Origin: Marmoricola sp. | GTDB lineage: Bacteria > Actinomycetota > Actinomycetes > Propionibacteriales > Nocardioidaceae | NCBI GenBank assembly: GCA_025965315.1 | Contig: JAOPXD010000105.1 | Location: 1 to 34,188 of the forward strand | Reading direction: 5' to 3' | DNA length: 34,188 nucleotides | Shown here: piece after piece, positions 23,508-33,051 of the stretch | Position numbering within the stretch: position 1 is the first letter of the stretch | Layout of the letters: each line of letters begins with the position of its first letter | The notes under the pieces: generated by a model | The model's input: the letters and a program-made list of their open reading frames with translations, nothing else | The model's database searches: none | Told to the model about the DNA's origin: nothing | Position numbers and translations under genes: made by a program

Positions 23508-25446
23508 GCCGCTTCAACGCCTTGCGCGCGATCTGCCCGTCGGTGGTCATCCACATCGGCGGCAGGGTCGCGCGCAGGAACCCGCCGTACCGTGCTGTGA
23601 CCAGACGCGGATCCAGGACAGCGACGACGCCGCGGTCCTCGGTGGTCCGGATCAACCGGCCTGCGCCCTGGGCCAGCAGCAGTGCGGCGTGGGTCGCGGC
23701 GACCGCCATGAAGCCGTTCGACCCGGCCTTGTCGGCGGCACGCTGGCGCGCTGACATCAGCGGGTCGTCGGGCCGTGGGAACGGGATCCTGTCGATCAGC
23801 ACCAGCTGGCAGGTCTCGCCAGGAACGTCGAGCCCCTGCCACAGGCTGAGCGTGCCGAACAGGCAGGTGTGCGGGTCGCTGACGAACTGACGGGCCAGCT
23901 CCGGCAGCTGCGCGTCGCCCTGGCACAGCGTGGTCAGGTGCGGCAGCCGGATCCGGACCTCGTCGGCAGCGGCCTCCGCCGCGCGCCGGCTCGAGAACAG
24001 CCCCAGGGTGCGGCCGTCGGCGGCGTCGATCAGGTCGACGATCTCGTCGAACTGGGCCTTGCCGAGACCGTCGCGACCCGGCAGCGGCAGGTCCTTGGCG
24101 ACGTACAGGATCGACTGCTGGGCGTAGTCGAACGGCGAACCCACGTCGATGCCCTGCCAGGAGCCACCTTCGGCCTCGCGCGCCAACCCGAACGAGCCGG
24201 CGACGCTGGTGAAGTCGCCGCCGAGCTTGAGGGTGGCCGAGGTGAAGACCACGGTCTTGTCGGCCAGCAGCTTCTCGCGCAGCGGGCCGGCGACCTCGAG
24301 CGGTGCCACGCAGAGGCGGTTGCCACCGTGCCGCAGCTCGCGCTCGGAGATCCAGAGGACGTCGTACTCCGAGTCTGCCGCCATCCGCTCGGCGGTCGAG
24401 AACAGCTCCTGCGCCCACGCCTTCGCCTGGGTCGCGCCGGCGTCCGCGTCCGCTCCGGGTGCGGCCTTCGGGAACGCGCTGATCAGCGTGCGCGCGGCGT
24501 CGCGGACCAGTGCCAGCGCGTCGGCGATGTCGGACGGGATCGTCTCCAGCCGGCCACCCGGAGCCGCATCGATCGCTCGGCGGAGCACATCGCCTGCATC
24601 CGCGAGCTCGTCGGCCTCCATCTCGACGTGGCGCTGGGCCCGGCGCGAGGTGCGGTCGACGTCGTTGGGCGAGAGCTCGTCGGTGGCGGCCTGGGTCACC
24701 CGGGCGGTGAGCTCGTGGGCCTCGTCGATCACCACCACGCCGTACTCGGGGATCATCGGGATGCCCTCGATCGCATCGATCGCGAGCAGCGAGTGGTTCG
24801 TGACGACCAGCTGGGACCGGGCCGCCTTGTCCTTGGCGCGCTCGGCGAAGCACTCGAGCCCGTGCGCGCACTTGGCCGCCCCGATGCACTCGCGGGCGCT
24901 GACACTGACCTGGCGCCAGACCTGCTCGGTGTGCCGGGGAGCATCGTCGCGCTCGCCGGCACCGCCGTCCTTCGCCTCGGCCTCGATCCACTCCCGCAGC
25001 GCGACCACCTCGGCACCCAGGGAGCCGGTGGGGAGCTCGACCAGCGCGCCCTGGTCGTCGGGCACGCCCTCGCGCACGCGGTGCAGGCAGGCGTAGTTGG
25101 AGCGACCCTTCAGAACGGCGTACGTCGCGTCCTTGTGCAGGACGCCGGCAGCAGCCTCGACCAGGGCCGGGATGTCACGCTCGACGAGCTGGTGCTGCAG
25201 CGCCAGGGTCGCGGTGGCCACGACGACCCGGTCCTTGTGCAGCAACGCCGGGACCAAGTAGCCCAGCGACTTGCCGGTACCGGTGCCGGCCTGGACGAGC
25301 AGGTGCTGACCCGACTCCATCGCGGCGCTGACAGCCTCGGCCATCTGCACCTGACCCGGGCGCTCGGAACCGCCCACCGCGGCGACCGCAGCGCCGAGAA
25401 CCTCGCGCACGCTGGGCGGCTCGGCGGTGGGTTCAGGGTCAGGCAC
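23494..25446 (-). CDS. DinG-family ATP-dependent DNA helicase
   Basis: This 650-residue superfamily 2 helicase has Walker A AGTGTGKS (53-60), DEAH box VVIDEAHEL (238-246), the segment VFTSATLKLGG and a C-terminal helicase domain ending in GAGRLIRTTEDRGVVAVLDPR (motif VI). Four cysteines at about 120, 187, 193 and 199 sit in the XPD/DinG iron-sulfur domain positions between Walker A and DEAH. Such helicases unwind 5'-3' and help repair, R-loop removal and damaged replication forks. ATG at 25446 is used. The gene follows an intergenic inverted repeat. Confidence 0.9.
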   Translation of the reverse strand: MPDPEPTAEPPSVREVLGAAVAAVGGSERPGQVQMAEAVSAAMESGQHLLVQAGTGTGKSLGYLVPALLHKDRVVVATATLALQHQLVERDIPALVEAAAGVLHKDATYAVLKGRSNYACLHRVREGVPDDQGALVELPTGSLGAEVVALREWIEAEAKDGGAGERDDAPRHTEQVWRQVSVSARECIGAAKCAHGLECFAERAKDKAARSQLVVTNHSLLAIDAIEGIPMIPEYGVVVIDEAHELTARVTQAATDELSPNDVDRTSRRAQRHVEMEADELADAGDVLRRAIDAAPGGRLETIPSDIADALALVRDAARTLISAFPKAAPGADADAGATQAKAWAQELFSTAERMAADSEYDVLWISERELRHGGNRLCVAPLEVAGPLREKLLADKTVVFTSATLKLGGDFTSVAGSFGLAREAEGGSWQGIDVGSPFDYAQQSILYVAKDLPLPGRDGLGKAQFDEIVDLIDAADGRTLGLFSSRRAAEAAADEVRIRLPHLTTLCQGDAQLPELARQFVSDPHTCLFGTLSLWQGLDVPGETCQLVLIDRIPFPRPDDPLMSARQRAADKAGSNGFMAVAATHAALLLAQGAGRLIRTTEDRGVVAVLDPRLVTARYGGFLRATLPPMWMTTDGQIARKALKRLSGQ

Positions 25447-25489
25447 CTGAGCACCTTATGCGGTTCCGGCGACAGTGATGTTGCCGCGG

Positions 25490-25533
25490 GGTCTCGACTG
25501 TCCGCTCGTTCCTCGCTGCTCGACGTCGAGACC
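25490..25533. repeat. Inverted repeat in the LemA-DinG gap
   Basis: GGTCTCGAC (25490-25498) pairs with GTCGAGACC (25525-25533) around a 26-base loop. It belongs to the same short dispersed type as the copies near 16858 and 32988, and abuts the LemA stop codon at 25534. Confidence 0.5.
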
Positions 25534-26172
25534 TCAGGCGGTCGGCGGGGCTGCCGGGGGCTCGGGGGCGGCGGGGGGAGCTGCCGCTGCCGGTGCTGCC
25601 GGGGGCGGGGTGGTGAAGTTGACCGTCGGCGCGACGTCCTGGCCGGCCGGGGCCTCGTAGAACTTCCGCTGGGCGACGCCCGCCATCCCCGAGAAGAACA
25701 TCCACGGGATCGTGACGACGATCTTGTTGAGCGTCGAGACGGCGTCGTTGTAGTAGGTCCGGGCGAACGAGATCTTGTCCTCGGTGTCCTTCAGCTGTGC
25801 CTGCAGGTCGAGGAACTGCTGGTTCGCCTTGAGGTCCGGGTAGGCCTCGGCGACGGCGTTGACGCGGACGAGCGCCTGGCTCAACGCCTGGTCGGCAGCG
25901 GCCTTGGCGGCGACGTCGTCACCCTTGGCGGCAGCAGCGAGACCGGTCCGAGAGGCGGTGACCGCTTCGAACACACCGGACTCGTGCGCGGCGTACCCCT
26001 TGACGGTCTCGACCAGGTTCGGAATCAGGTCCGCGCGACGGGTCAGCTGGACGTCGATGCCGCCGAGAGCCTCCTGCGCGCTGATGTCGGTCTTGCGCAG
26101 CTTGTTGAAGCCCGAGATCCCGAACAGGACCAGCAGTACCAGGACGACGACGATGATGATGGCCGGGACCAT
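25534..26172 (-). CDS. LemA family protein
   Basis: This 212-residue protein has an N-terminal membrane helix (VPAIIIVVVLVLLVLFGISG) followed by the LemA core: FNKLRKTDISAQEALGGIDV, RRADLIPNLVETVKGYAAHE and YNDAVSTLNKI. The C-terminal about 35 residues are low complexity (proline, alanine). LemA proteins are membrane-bound with the helical domain outside; their role is unclear, and they often occur beside DUF2207 proteins. The ATG at 26172 has GAGG just upstream. It is 62 bases downstream of DUF2207 in the same direction, so the two probably form one unit. Confidence 0.9.
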   Translation of the reverse strand: MVPAIIIVVVLVLLVLFGISGFNKLRKTDISAQEALGGIDVQLTRRADLIPNLVETVKGYAAHESGVFEAVTASRTGLAAAAKGDDVAAKAAADQALSQALVRVNAVAEAYPDLKANQQFLDLQAQLKDTEDKISFARTYYNDAVSTLNKIVVTIPWMFFSGMAGVAQRKFYEAPAGQDVAPTVNFTTPPPAAPAAAAPPAAPEPPAAPPTA

Positions 26173-26234
26173 GAGATGCCTCTTTCTTGGGGATTGACTC
26201 TATTGAACAGGACGGTGGCTAGTCGGCCGGCGGC

Positions 26235-27974
26235 TCACCACGAGCCCATCCCGCCGCCACCGCCGCCGCCACCGCCGCTGAAACCGCCGCCTCCGCCGCT
26301 GGAGGACTTCTGGGTGGCCTGGTACGACGAGATGGACGAGTTCATCGAGGAGTCGAACGAGTCGACCATCGAGCCGATCATGCTGCCGGCGTAGAACCCG
26401 GCGTACCCGGCGAAGTAGTGCGGGGTCGGGGGCTCCTCGCCGGTCTCGAGCTTGTACTTCTTGGCCCAGACGTCGGCGCAGTCGAAGGCGACCGCCCAGG
26501 GCAGGTACGACGTGTAGAGGTCCTTGCGGCCCGAGAAGTCGAACCGCTCCTGGGCAGAGTCCGTCGAGAGGATCCGGCGGAAGCCGCCGGCCCGTGACCA
26601 GACCTCACGACCTGCCGCGGTGCGCTTGGTCCCGGCGCCGGGGAGCGCCAGGTCCAGCGCACCGATCGCGAACAGCCCCGGGATGATCGCGGCGATGGAC
26701 ATGTTCTCCGGGTTGAACGCACCCAGGTAGATCGCGAGCACGCCGGCGCCGAGCACCACGAAGGAGCTGAAGCCACCGAAGCCGCTGCGGACCATCAGGT
26801 TGTTGGTGGTCGCCCAGGCCTGGGTGTTGCCCTTGAACGAGTTCAGCGCGCTCTGCAGCTTCTGACCGGCCGCGACCGAGTTCGGTTCCGAGGTGAACGT
26901 CGCCCCCGGAGCGTTGATCCCGAGCCCCTGGACTGCCAGCTGGGTGACGCCGTCGATCTTGGTCCACGCCTCGGTGTTGGTCGACCCGGTCACGGTCCAG
27001 CTCTGGTCGGCCTGGGTCATCTCGATGGCGCCGCTCTCGGCGGCGTACATCAGGGTCGCGACGAAGGCCTTGTTCTCCACCTGCTCGGTGAGGAGGTACG
27101 CGGCCTCAGCCGGGCCGATCCCCTCCGGCGGCGAGTACAGCAGCGGGAAACCGGGGTCCTTCTCCTTGGTCGAGCGGCCGAGCAGCTCGCCGCCGAGAGC
27201 CGCGACAGCGCCGAGGATCAGGACCAGGACCAGGGCTCCCGGGTGCTGACCGAGCAGCGGGTCGAGCTTGTTGTGCCACGGCAACGTCGCGACGGCCGGG
27301 GTCTTGATGTTCATGCCGGCGCTGATCGTGACCGGCGTGTGCGGGGACAGCGCCCCGGTGTTGACGGTGACGTCCTGCGATCCCTGGCCGCTCGCCGTAC
27401 AGGTCCCGTCAGCGGCGCCCTGCCCGATCGCGCACTTCAGGTCCGACGCGGCTGCCGGCAGGTGCACGGTCAGGTGCGACTTCTCGATCTGGTTCTGCAC
27501 GCCGGCGGGCACCAGGTCCCAGAAGAACTGGGTCCGGGTCGAGGTGCCCTTGATCAGGACGCCCTTGATGTCGTAGCTGATCCGGTAGACGTGCGAGCCG
27601 GTGATGGTGGTGCCGGCCGAACCGATCTTCGCCACCCGGTAGCGGTCACGGCTCTGCTTGAGCATGGTGAACGGCTCGTACCTGCCGTCCATCGTGACCC
27701 GGATGTCGGTCGGGAACACCCGGTACTTCGGGTGGCTCGGGAACCGGGTGTCGAAGAAGCGGAAGATCCCGTGCTTGTAGTCCGGGAAGTTCACCGTGAT
27801 CGTCTCGAGCGCCTTCAGGTCGCCGTTCGCGCTGACGTCGAAGGCGGCCTGGTAGTCGGTCACGACCGCGGTGTCGGTGTCCGTGCTGGCGTTGGAGCCG
27901 AGGTCGAGCGCACCGATCCCGATCACCGCAGCGAGCAGGATCAGGCCGAGCACCGAGCCGACGAGCTTCTTCAT
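26235..27974 (-). CDS. DUF2207 family membrane protein
   Basis: This 579-residue protein has an N-terminal signal/anchor helix (MKKLVGSVLGLILLAAVIGI), a large extracytoplasmic beta-rich DUF2207 region (FPDYKHGIFRFFDTRFPSHP, ISYDIKG, FWDLVPAGVQN), then transmembrane helices (PGALVLVLILGAVAALGG; FSSFVVLGAGVLAIYLGAF; MSIAAIIPGLFAIGALDLAL) and a C-terminal low-complexity glycine tail ending in GGMGSW. The function is unknown, but members co-occur with LemA. It lies in a leftward set with a large Ig-repeat secreted gene upstream and lemA downstream. Confidence 0.88.
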   Translation of the reverse strand: MKKLVGSVLGLILLAAVIGIGALDLGSNASTDTDTAVVTDYQAAFDVSANGDLKALETITVNFPDYKHGIFRFFDTRFPSHPKYRVFPTDIRVTMDGRYEPFTMLKQSRDRYRVAKIGSAGTTITGSHVYRISYDIKGVLIKGTSTRTQFFWDLVPAGVQNQIEKSHLTVHLPAAASDLKCAIGQGAADGTCTASGQGSQDVTVNTGALSPHTPVTISAGMNIKTPAVATLPWHNKLDPLLGQHPGALVLVLILGAVAALGGELLGRSTKEKDPGFPLLYSPPEGIGPAEAAYLLTEQVENKAFVATLMYAAESGAIEMTQADQSWTVTGSTNTEAWTKIDGVTQLAVQGLGINAPGATFTSEPNSVAAGQKLQSALNSFKGNTQAWATTNNLMVRSGFGGFSSFVVLGAGVLAIYLGAFNPENMSIAAIIPGLFAIGALDLALPGAGTKRTAAGREVWSRAGGFRRILSTDSAQERFDFSGRKDLYTSYLPWAVAFDCADVWAKKYKLETGEEPPTPHYFAGYAGFYAGSMIGSMVDSFDSSMNSSISSYQATQKSSSGGGGGFSGGGGGGGGGMGSW

Positions 27975-28009
27975 CCTGCGACCCTACCGAGACCGACCGT
28001 TCGCGATCC

Positions 28010-30028
28010 TCAGCTACCGGTCCCGGTGATCGCGGACGTCTTCGTGTTCAGGACCGTGGGCGAGTACTTCTGATAGGCACCGACCTGACCCTTGCCCTCG
28101 CGCGCCGTGACCGTGAGGGTGCCCGTGGGCTTGCCGGACGCCGTGGGTGCGAACGTCACCGACACGGTGCACTTGCCCTTCGCGTCGACGTTCAGGCCCT
28201 TGCCGTCCGTGGAGACACAGCCACCGGCACCGGCCGGCGCCAGCGTGTACGCCGCGTCCCCGGAGAGTGAGACCGCGAACTGCAGCGGGATGTCGGAGGT
28301 GTTGGTCAGCGTCTCGGTGATCGTCTTGGTCACCCCGTGCTTGACGGTGCCGAACGCGAGTGACGCCGGCGCGATCGTGAAGGCCGGAGCGACGCCGGTA
28401 CCGGTCAGCGCGATCGCCAGCGAGTTCACCGCACCGCCCAGGTTCCGGCCGCTGTCGACCTGGACACCCGGAGGTGCCGCGAAGGCGTTCACCGTCAGGT
28501 TCTGCGGCGAGCTCACCGCCGCGGTCGGCGCGTACAGCACCCAGAGGTAGCAGGAGGCACCCGGCTCGATCCGTACGCCGGTGACCACGCCCGCGTCGCT
28601 CTTGACCAGGCAGTCGCTGGTGGTCGGGACCTGGAACAGCGAGTACGGCGAGTTCGCCGGCAGCGACGGCCGGAAGAACAGCGCGATGTTGGAGCTGTTG
28701 GTGATCGTCAGGTTGGTCGCGTTCGTCTCCGTCAGGGTGACCTTGCCGAACGCGTACTTCGTCGGCGAGGCGGTGATCTTCGGGCCGATCCCGGTGCCGG
28801 TCAGTGCGACCGGGACCGAGGCGACCTTCAGACCGAGGTCCTGGGCGTCGACGTACGGCGCGCCGCTCGCCGGGGCGCGGTAGGCGTCCAGCGCGATCGA
28901 CGCCTTCGGCGCAACACCGGCGGTCGGCGAGAACAGCACCCGGAGGGTGCAGCTGCTGCCCGGGTCGAGCCGCAGACCGGTGCGGTGCGCCGCGGTCCGG
29001 ACGACGCAGTCGGTGGTGTTGCCGGTGGCGAGCACCGGCAGGTCGTAGTGGCTGTCGGAGAACACCGGCTTCAGGTACAGCGGGATCGTCGAGGTGTTCT
29101 TGACTACGGTGTCGAGCTCCTTGGAGCCGTTGTTGGTCACGGCGCCGAACGCCAGGCTCTTCGGGGTCGCCGTGTACGTCGGCGCGGTGCCGGTACCGGT
29201 CAGCTTCACGGCGACGGCCGCAGCGAGCGAGCCGCTGGTGTCACCCGAGTAGGTGCCCGCCGCAGCGGTCGACAGGTGGCCGGCGACGTTGAGGGTGGCG
29301 TTCAGAGCGGTCGCGCTCTTCGGAGCGAACCCGACGTGCAGGGTGCAGGACTGGCCGGGCCCGACGACGAGCGACTGCGACGACTTGTAGCAGGAGGTCG
29401 CATCGGTGTCGTTCGCGATCGCGGTGTAGCCGGACGCGGTCGGGAAGGTCGGCACGAAGACGAGGGAGACGGTCGAGCCGTTCTTCAGGACGGTGGTCTT
29501 GTCGAGCTCGGTCGAGACCAGCACCCTGCTGAACGCGATCGAGCTGGGAGCGGCGGTCACCTTGGCGCTCACACCGGTGCCGGTCGCCTTCACGGCGGTG
29601 GTGGCACCCGGGGCGCCGAGGGTCGACGTACTGGTTCCGGCTGCGCCGGTCGCCGCGTACGCCGTCACGGCCAGGGTGGCGGTCGCGGCACCGGCTGCGT
29701 TCGGGGTGAAGACGACGTGCAGCGCGCAGCTGCTCTTCGGCGCCACGACCAGGTAGGTGCTGGGCGAGCCGCACTCGCTGCTGAGCTCCCCCGAGGGCAG
29801 GAAGTTGCTGAACGCCGTACCGGGCGGGACCGCGATCGCGTAGCTCTGGTTGACCGTGCTGGTGTTCTTGACGGTGAGGATCAGCTGCTTGGTGGAGCCC
29901 AGCTGGACGCTGCCGAACGCGAGGCTCGTCGGCGAAAGGGTGAAACCGGTCGCTGCCTGGGCCGCGCCGGGCACGAAGGCCACGCTGGCGAACAGGAGCG
30001 ACGCAAGGAGGACGAGGCGAGAGCGCAT
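28010..30028 (-). CDS. Secreted protein with five choice-of-anchor D (Ig-like) repeats
   Basis: This 672-residue exported protein has a signal peptide (LVLLASLLFASVAFVPGAAQA) and five Ig-like repeats of about 120-130 residues. Each opens with a block such as LSPTSLAFGSVQLGSTKQL, AAPSSIAFSRVLVSTELDK, ATPKSLAFGAVTNNGSKEL, ASPTKYAFGKVTLTETNAT or IAPASLAFGTVKHGVTKTI, and repeats end near TGTG. These repeats resemble choice-of-anchor D / HYDIN-type beta sandwiches; each has a pair of cysteines that may form disulfides. No sortase motif is seen. It is probably an extracellular structural or adhesive protein. The start is ATG at 30028 with AAGGGAAG upstream. Confidence 0.85.
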   Translation of the reverse strand: MRSRLVLLASLLFASVAFVPGAAQAATGFTLSPTSLAFGSVQLGSTKQLILTVKNTSTVNQSYAIAVPPGTAFSNFLPSGELSSECGSPSTYLVVAPKSSCALHVVFTPNAAGAATATLAVTAYAATGAAGTSTSTLGAPGATTAVKATGTGVSAKVTAAPSSIAFSRVLVSTELDKTTVLKNGSTVSLVFVPTFPTASGYTAIANDTDATSCYKSSQSLVVGPGQSCTLHVGFAPKSATALNATLNVAGHLSTAAAGTYSGDTSGSLAAAVAVKLTGTGTAPTYTATPKSLAFGAVTNNGSKELDTVVKNTSTIPLYLKPVFSDSHYDLPVLATGNTTDCVVRTAAHRTGLRLDPGSSCTLRVLFSPTAGVAPKASIALDAYRAPASGAPYVDAQDLGLKVASVPVALTGTGIGPKITASPTKYAFGKVTLTETNATNLTITNSSNIALFFRPSLPANSPYSLFQVPTTSDCLVKSDAGVVTGVRIEPGASCYLWVLYAPTAAVSSPQNLTVNAFAAPPGVQVDSGRNLGGAVNSLAIALTGTGVAPAFTIAPASLAFGTVKHGVTKTITETLTNTSDIPLQFAVSLSGDAAYTLAPAGAGGCVSTDGKGLNVDAKGKCTVSVTFAPTASGKPTGTLTVTAREGKGQVGAYQKYSPTVLNTKTSAITGTGS

Positions 30029-30144
30029 GGGTCTTCCCTTTCGGCCGAGCGCCACAGCGTGCGACGCAGGCATCGCCACTATCGCTCACCTTTGTTGCAG
30101 CGCAGAACAAGTCCTCGAAGACCGCCGGACAAGTGGTGCGAAAG

Positions 30145-30158
30145 GGCCGTTAACGGCC
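30145..30158. terminator. Palindrome after hflX
   Basis: GGCCGTTAACGGCC is a perfect 14-bp palindrome with extra A/T pairing at its ends, 38 bases past the hflX stop. It may be a weak terminator for hflX or an operator for the secreted gene; the short gap allows both. Confidence 0.4.
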
Positions 30159-30196
30159 TTACATGTCTAGTCGTCTGCGCGAGTTCGGCAGCTCGG

Positions 30197-31657
<1,461 letters not shown>

Positions 31658-31748
31658 GTGCCTTCAAGAGTAAGGAGGTGACCGCGCTCGCGCGAACGAG
31701 TTGTCCACCGCGGTGCATGTCGCTCCCCGCTCTGGGTACTCCCCGGGC

Positions 31749-31859
31749 ATGGAAGCCAAGGACGAACCGGAGACAGCAGCCGAGCCGAAGACCCCCGAGG
31801 AGATCCAGAAGGAGAACGCCGAGACCTCCCAGGAGCAGCCTTCCGAGGACGTCTCGTGA
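31749..31859 (+). CDS. Small acidic protein, 36 residues
   Basis: ATG at 31749 opens a frame that begins MEAKDEPETAAEPKTPEE and ends with QPSEDVS before TGA at 31857-31859. It is very rich in glutamate and proline and almost certainly disordered. No ribosome site is clear, but its stop overlaps the next small gene (GTGA), the codon use is actinobacterial, and a strong terminator lies downstream, all of which support it as a real gene. Function unknown. It is divergent from hflX. Confidence 0.55.
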   Translation: MEAKDEPETAAEPKTPEEIQKENAETSQEQPSEDVS

Positions 31860-32023
31860 GCAGGGCGGGAGACCCGCAGCGGATCACCGAGTCCGATCCG
31901 AACGGTGACGGCACCGAGGGACTCGCCGGCAGCATGGGCGTGAGCAGCGAACGCATCGGCGCGGTCCGAGGATCCGACGAGGAGGCGACCCACGGCGCGG
32001 AGGAGACCACTCCCGACGTTTGA
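31856..32023 (+). CDS. Small acidic protein, 55 residues
   Basis: GTG at 31856 overlaps the preceding stop and gives a 55-residue protein, MSRAGDPQRITESDPNGDG, then GVSSERIGAVRGSDEEA and THGAEETTPDV, ending with TGA at 32021-32023. It is polar and acidic, with no signal or membrane segment; one central MGVSSERIGAVRG stretch may fold as a short helix. It is translationally coupled to the 36-residue gene. A terminator follows directly. No family recognised. Confidence 0.55.
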   Translation: MSRAGDPQRITESDPNGDGTEGLAGSMGVSSERIGAVRGSDEEATHGAEETTPDV

Positions 32024-32061
32024 GTACCCCCGAACCCGGGTATCACGACATCAACAAACCT

Positions 32062-32105
32062 CGAGCGCCCGCGACCTTCCTTACGCAGCGAAGGCCGGGC
32101 GCTCG
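32062..32105 (+). terminator. Strong intrinsic terminator of the small acidic gene pair
   Basis: CGAGCGCCCG (32062-32071) pairs with CGGGCGCTCG (32096-32105); the inner CCTTC/GAAGG extends the stem. A T-rich run GTTTGTTTCTC follows on the + strand, 39 bases past the second small gene. Confidence 0.8.
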
Positions 32106-32130
32106 GTTTGTTTCTCGGGAACCCCAGGAC

Positions 32131-32177
32131 GAACGCCCGGTCGGTACCGCGCTTGGGCGGACATCGACCGGGCGTTC
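32131..32177 (-). terminator. Inverted repeat after the SDR gene
   Basis: GAACGCCCGGTCG (32131-32143) is exactly complementary to CGACCGGGCGTTC (32165-32177) with a 21-base loop. It sits just past the SDR stop at 32189 and could end its transcript, though no T-run follows on the minus strand. Confidence 0.5.
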
Positions 32178-32188
32178 TCGGGACGTGA

Positions 32189-32965
32189 CTACTTCGGGGG
32201 CATCCGGATGCCGCCGTCGACGCGGATGGTCTCGGCGTTCATGTACGAGTTCGTGACCAGCTCGACGACCATGCTGGCCAGCTCGGCACCGACGCCAAGG
32301 CGCTTGGGGAAGAGCACGTTCTGACCGAGGTTGGCCTTGAACGCCTCCGACTCCGGGCCCTCGCCGTAGATCGGGGTGTCGATCAGGCCGGGCGCGATCG
32401 TGTTCAGGCGGATGCCGGCGGCCGACAGGTCGCGCGCGACCGGCAGGGTCATGCCGACGACGCCACCCTTGGAGGCCGAGTACGACGCCTGGCCGATCTG
32501 ACCGTCGAACGCGGCCACCGAGGCCATGTTCACGATGGCACCGCGGCCGCCGTCGACGTCGGGCTCGTTCAGGCTCATCGCGGTGGCCGCGAGGCGGACC
32601 GCGTCGAACGTGCCGATCAGGTTGATCGCGATCACCTTCTTGAAGGCGTCCAGGTTGTGCGCGGAGTCCGGGTTGCCGTCGCGACCGATGGTGCGCTGGG
32701 CCCAGCCGATGCCGGCCGAGTTCACCAGGGCCCACAGCGGGGCCAGCTCCACGGCGGTGTCGACCGCGGTCTGGATCTGCTCGGTGTTGGTGACGTCGAC
32801 GGTGACGAACGCGCCGCCGATCTCCTTGGCCAGAGCCTCACCGGCTTCGGCGTTCAGGTCGGCAATGACGACGACCGCGCCCTTGTCGGCCAGCTGACGG
32901 GCGGCTGCAGCTCCGATGCCGGAGGCGCCACCGGTGACGATTGCACTCTTTCCACTGATGTCCAT
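32189..32965 (-). CDS. Short-chain dehydrogenase, 3-hydroxyacyl-CoA dehydrogenase type
   Basis: This 258-residue SDR has the nucleotide-binding motif TGGASGIG (10-17) with VIADLNAEAG as the adenine-binding aspartate segment, indicating NAD preference. NSAGIG and the catalytic serine in NMASVAAFDG are followed by YSASKGG with the Tyr and Lys of the active site. The sequence resembles type II 3-hydroxyacyl-CoA dehydrogenases (HSD17B10-like), so it likely acts in beta-oxidation or related lipid metabolism. The ATG at 32965 is chosen to begin MDISGKSAIVTGG. It stands alone, with a dispersed repeat upstream. Confidence 0.92.
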   Translation of the reverse strand: MDISGKSAIVTGGASGIGAAAARQLADKGAVVVIADLNAEAGEALAKEIGGAFVTVDVTNTEQIQTAVDTAVELAPLWALVNSAGIGWAQRTIGRDGNPDSAHNLDAFKKVIAINLIGTFDAVRLAATAMSLNEPDVDGGRGAIVNMASVAAFDGQIGQASYSASKGGVVGMTLPVARDLSAAGIRLNTIAPGLIDTPIYGEGPESEAFKANLGQNVLFPKRLGVGAELASMVVELVTNSYMNAETIRVDGGIRMPPK

Positions 32966-32985
32966 GGCCGCGATCCTAGAGCCCC

Positions 32986-33009
32986 GGTCATCGAGCCTGT
33001 CGAGATGCC
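32986..33009. repeat. Dispersed repeat copy upstream of the SDR gene
   Basis: The core TCATCGAGCCTGTCGAGATG matches, in reverse, the ATCTCGACAGGCTCGATGA form of the short repeat seen near 15411, 16858 and 25490. Confidence 0.45.
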
Positions 33010-33051
33010 CTCGCGTTTGGTCCCCGCGTCCGGCCAAGGTCGACGTCCACC

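Noticed and set aside
23869-26394. Long open frame (about 840 codons) opposite the DinG-like and lemA genes
   Set aside because: It crosses two genes on the other strand and has the low-complexity character of an antisense shadow.
31672-31684. Perfect ribosome site TAAGGAGGTGACC on the + strand
   Set aside because: No sensible start codon follows; the frame is a shadow and the small gene starts 70 bases later. It is discussed instead as a leader element of hflX.
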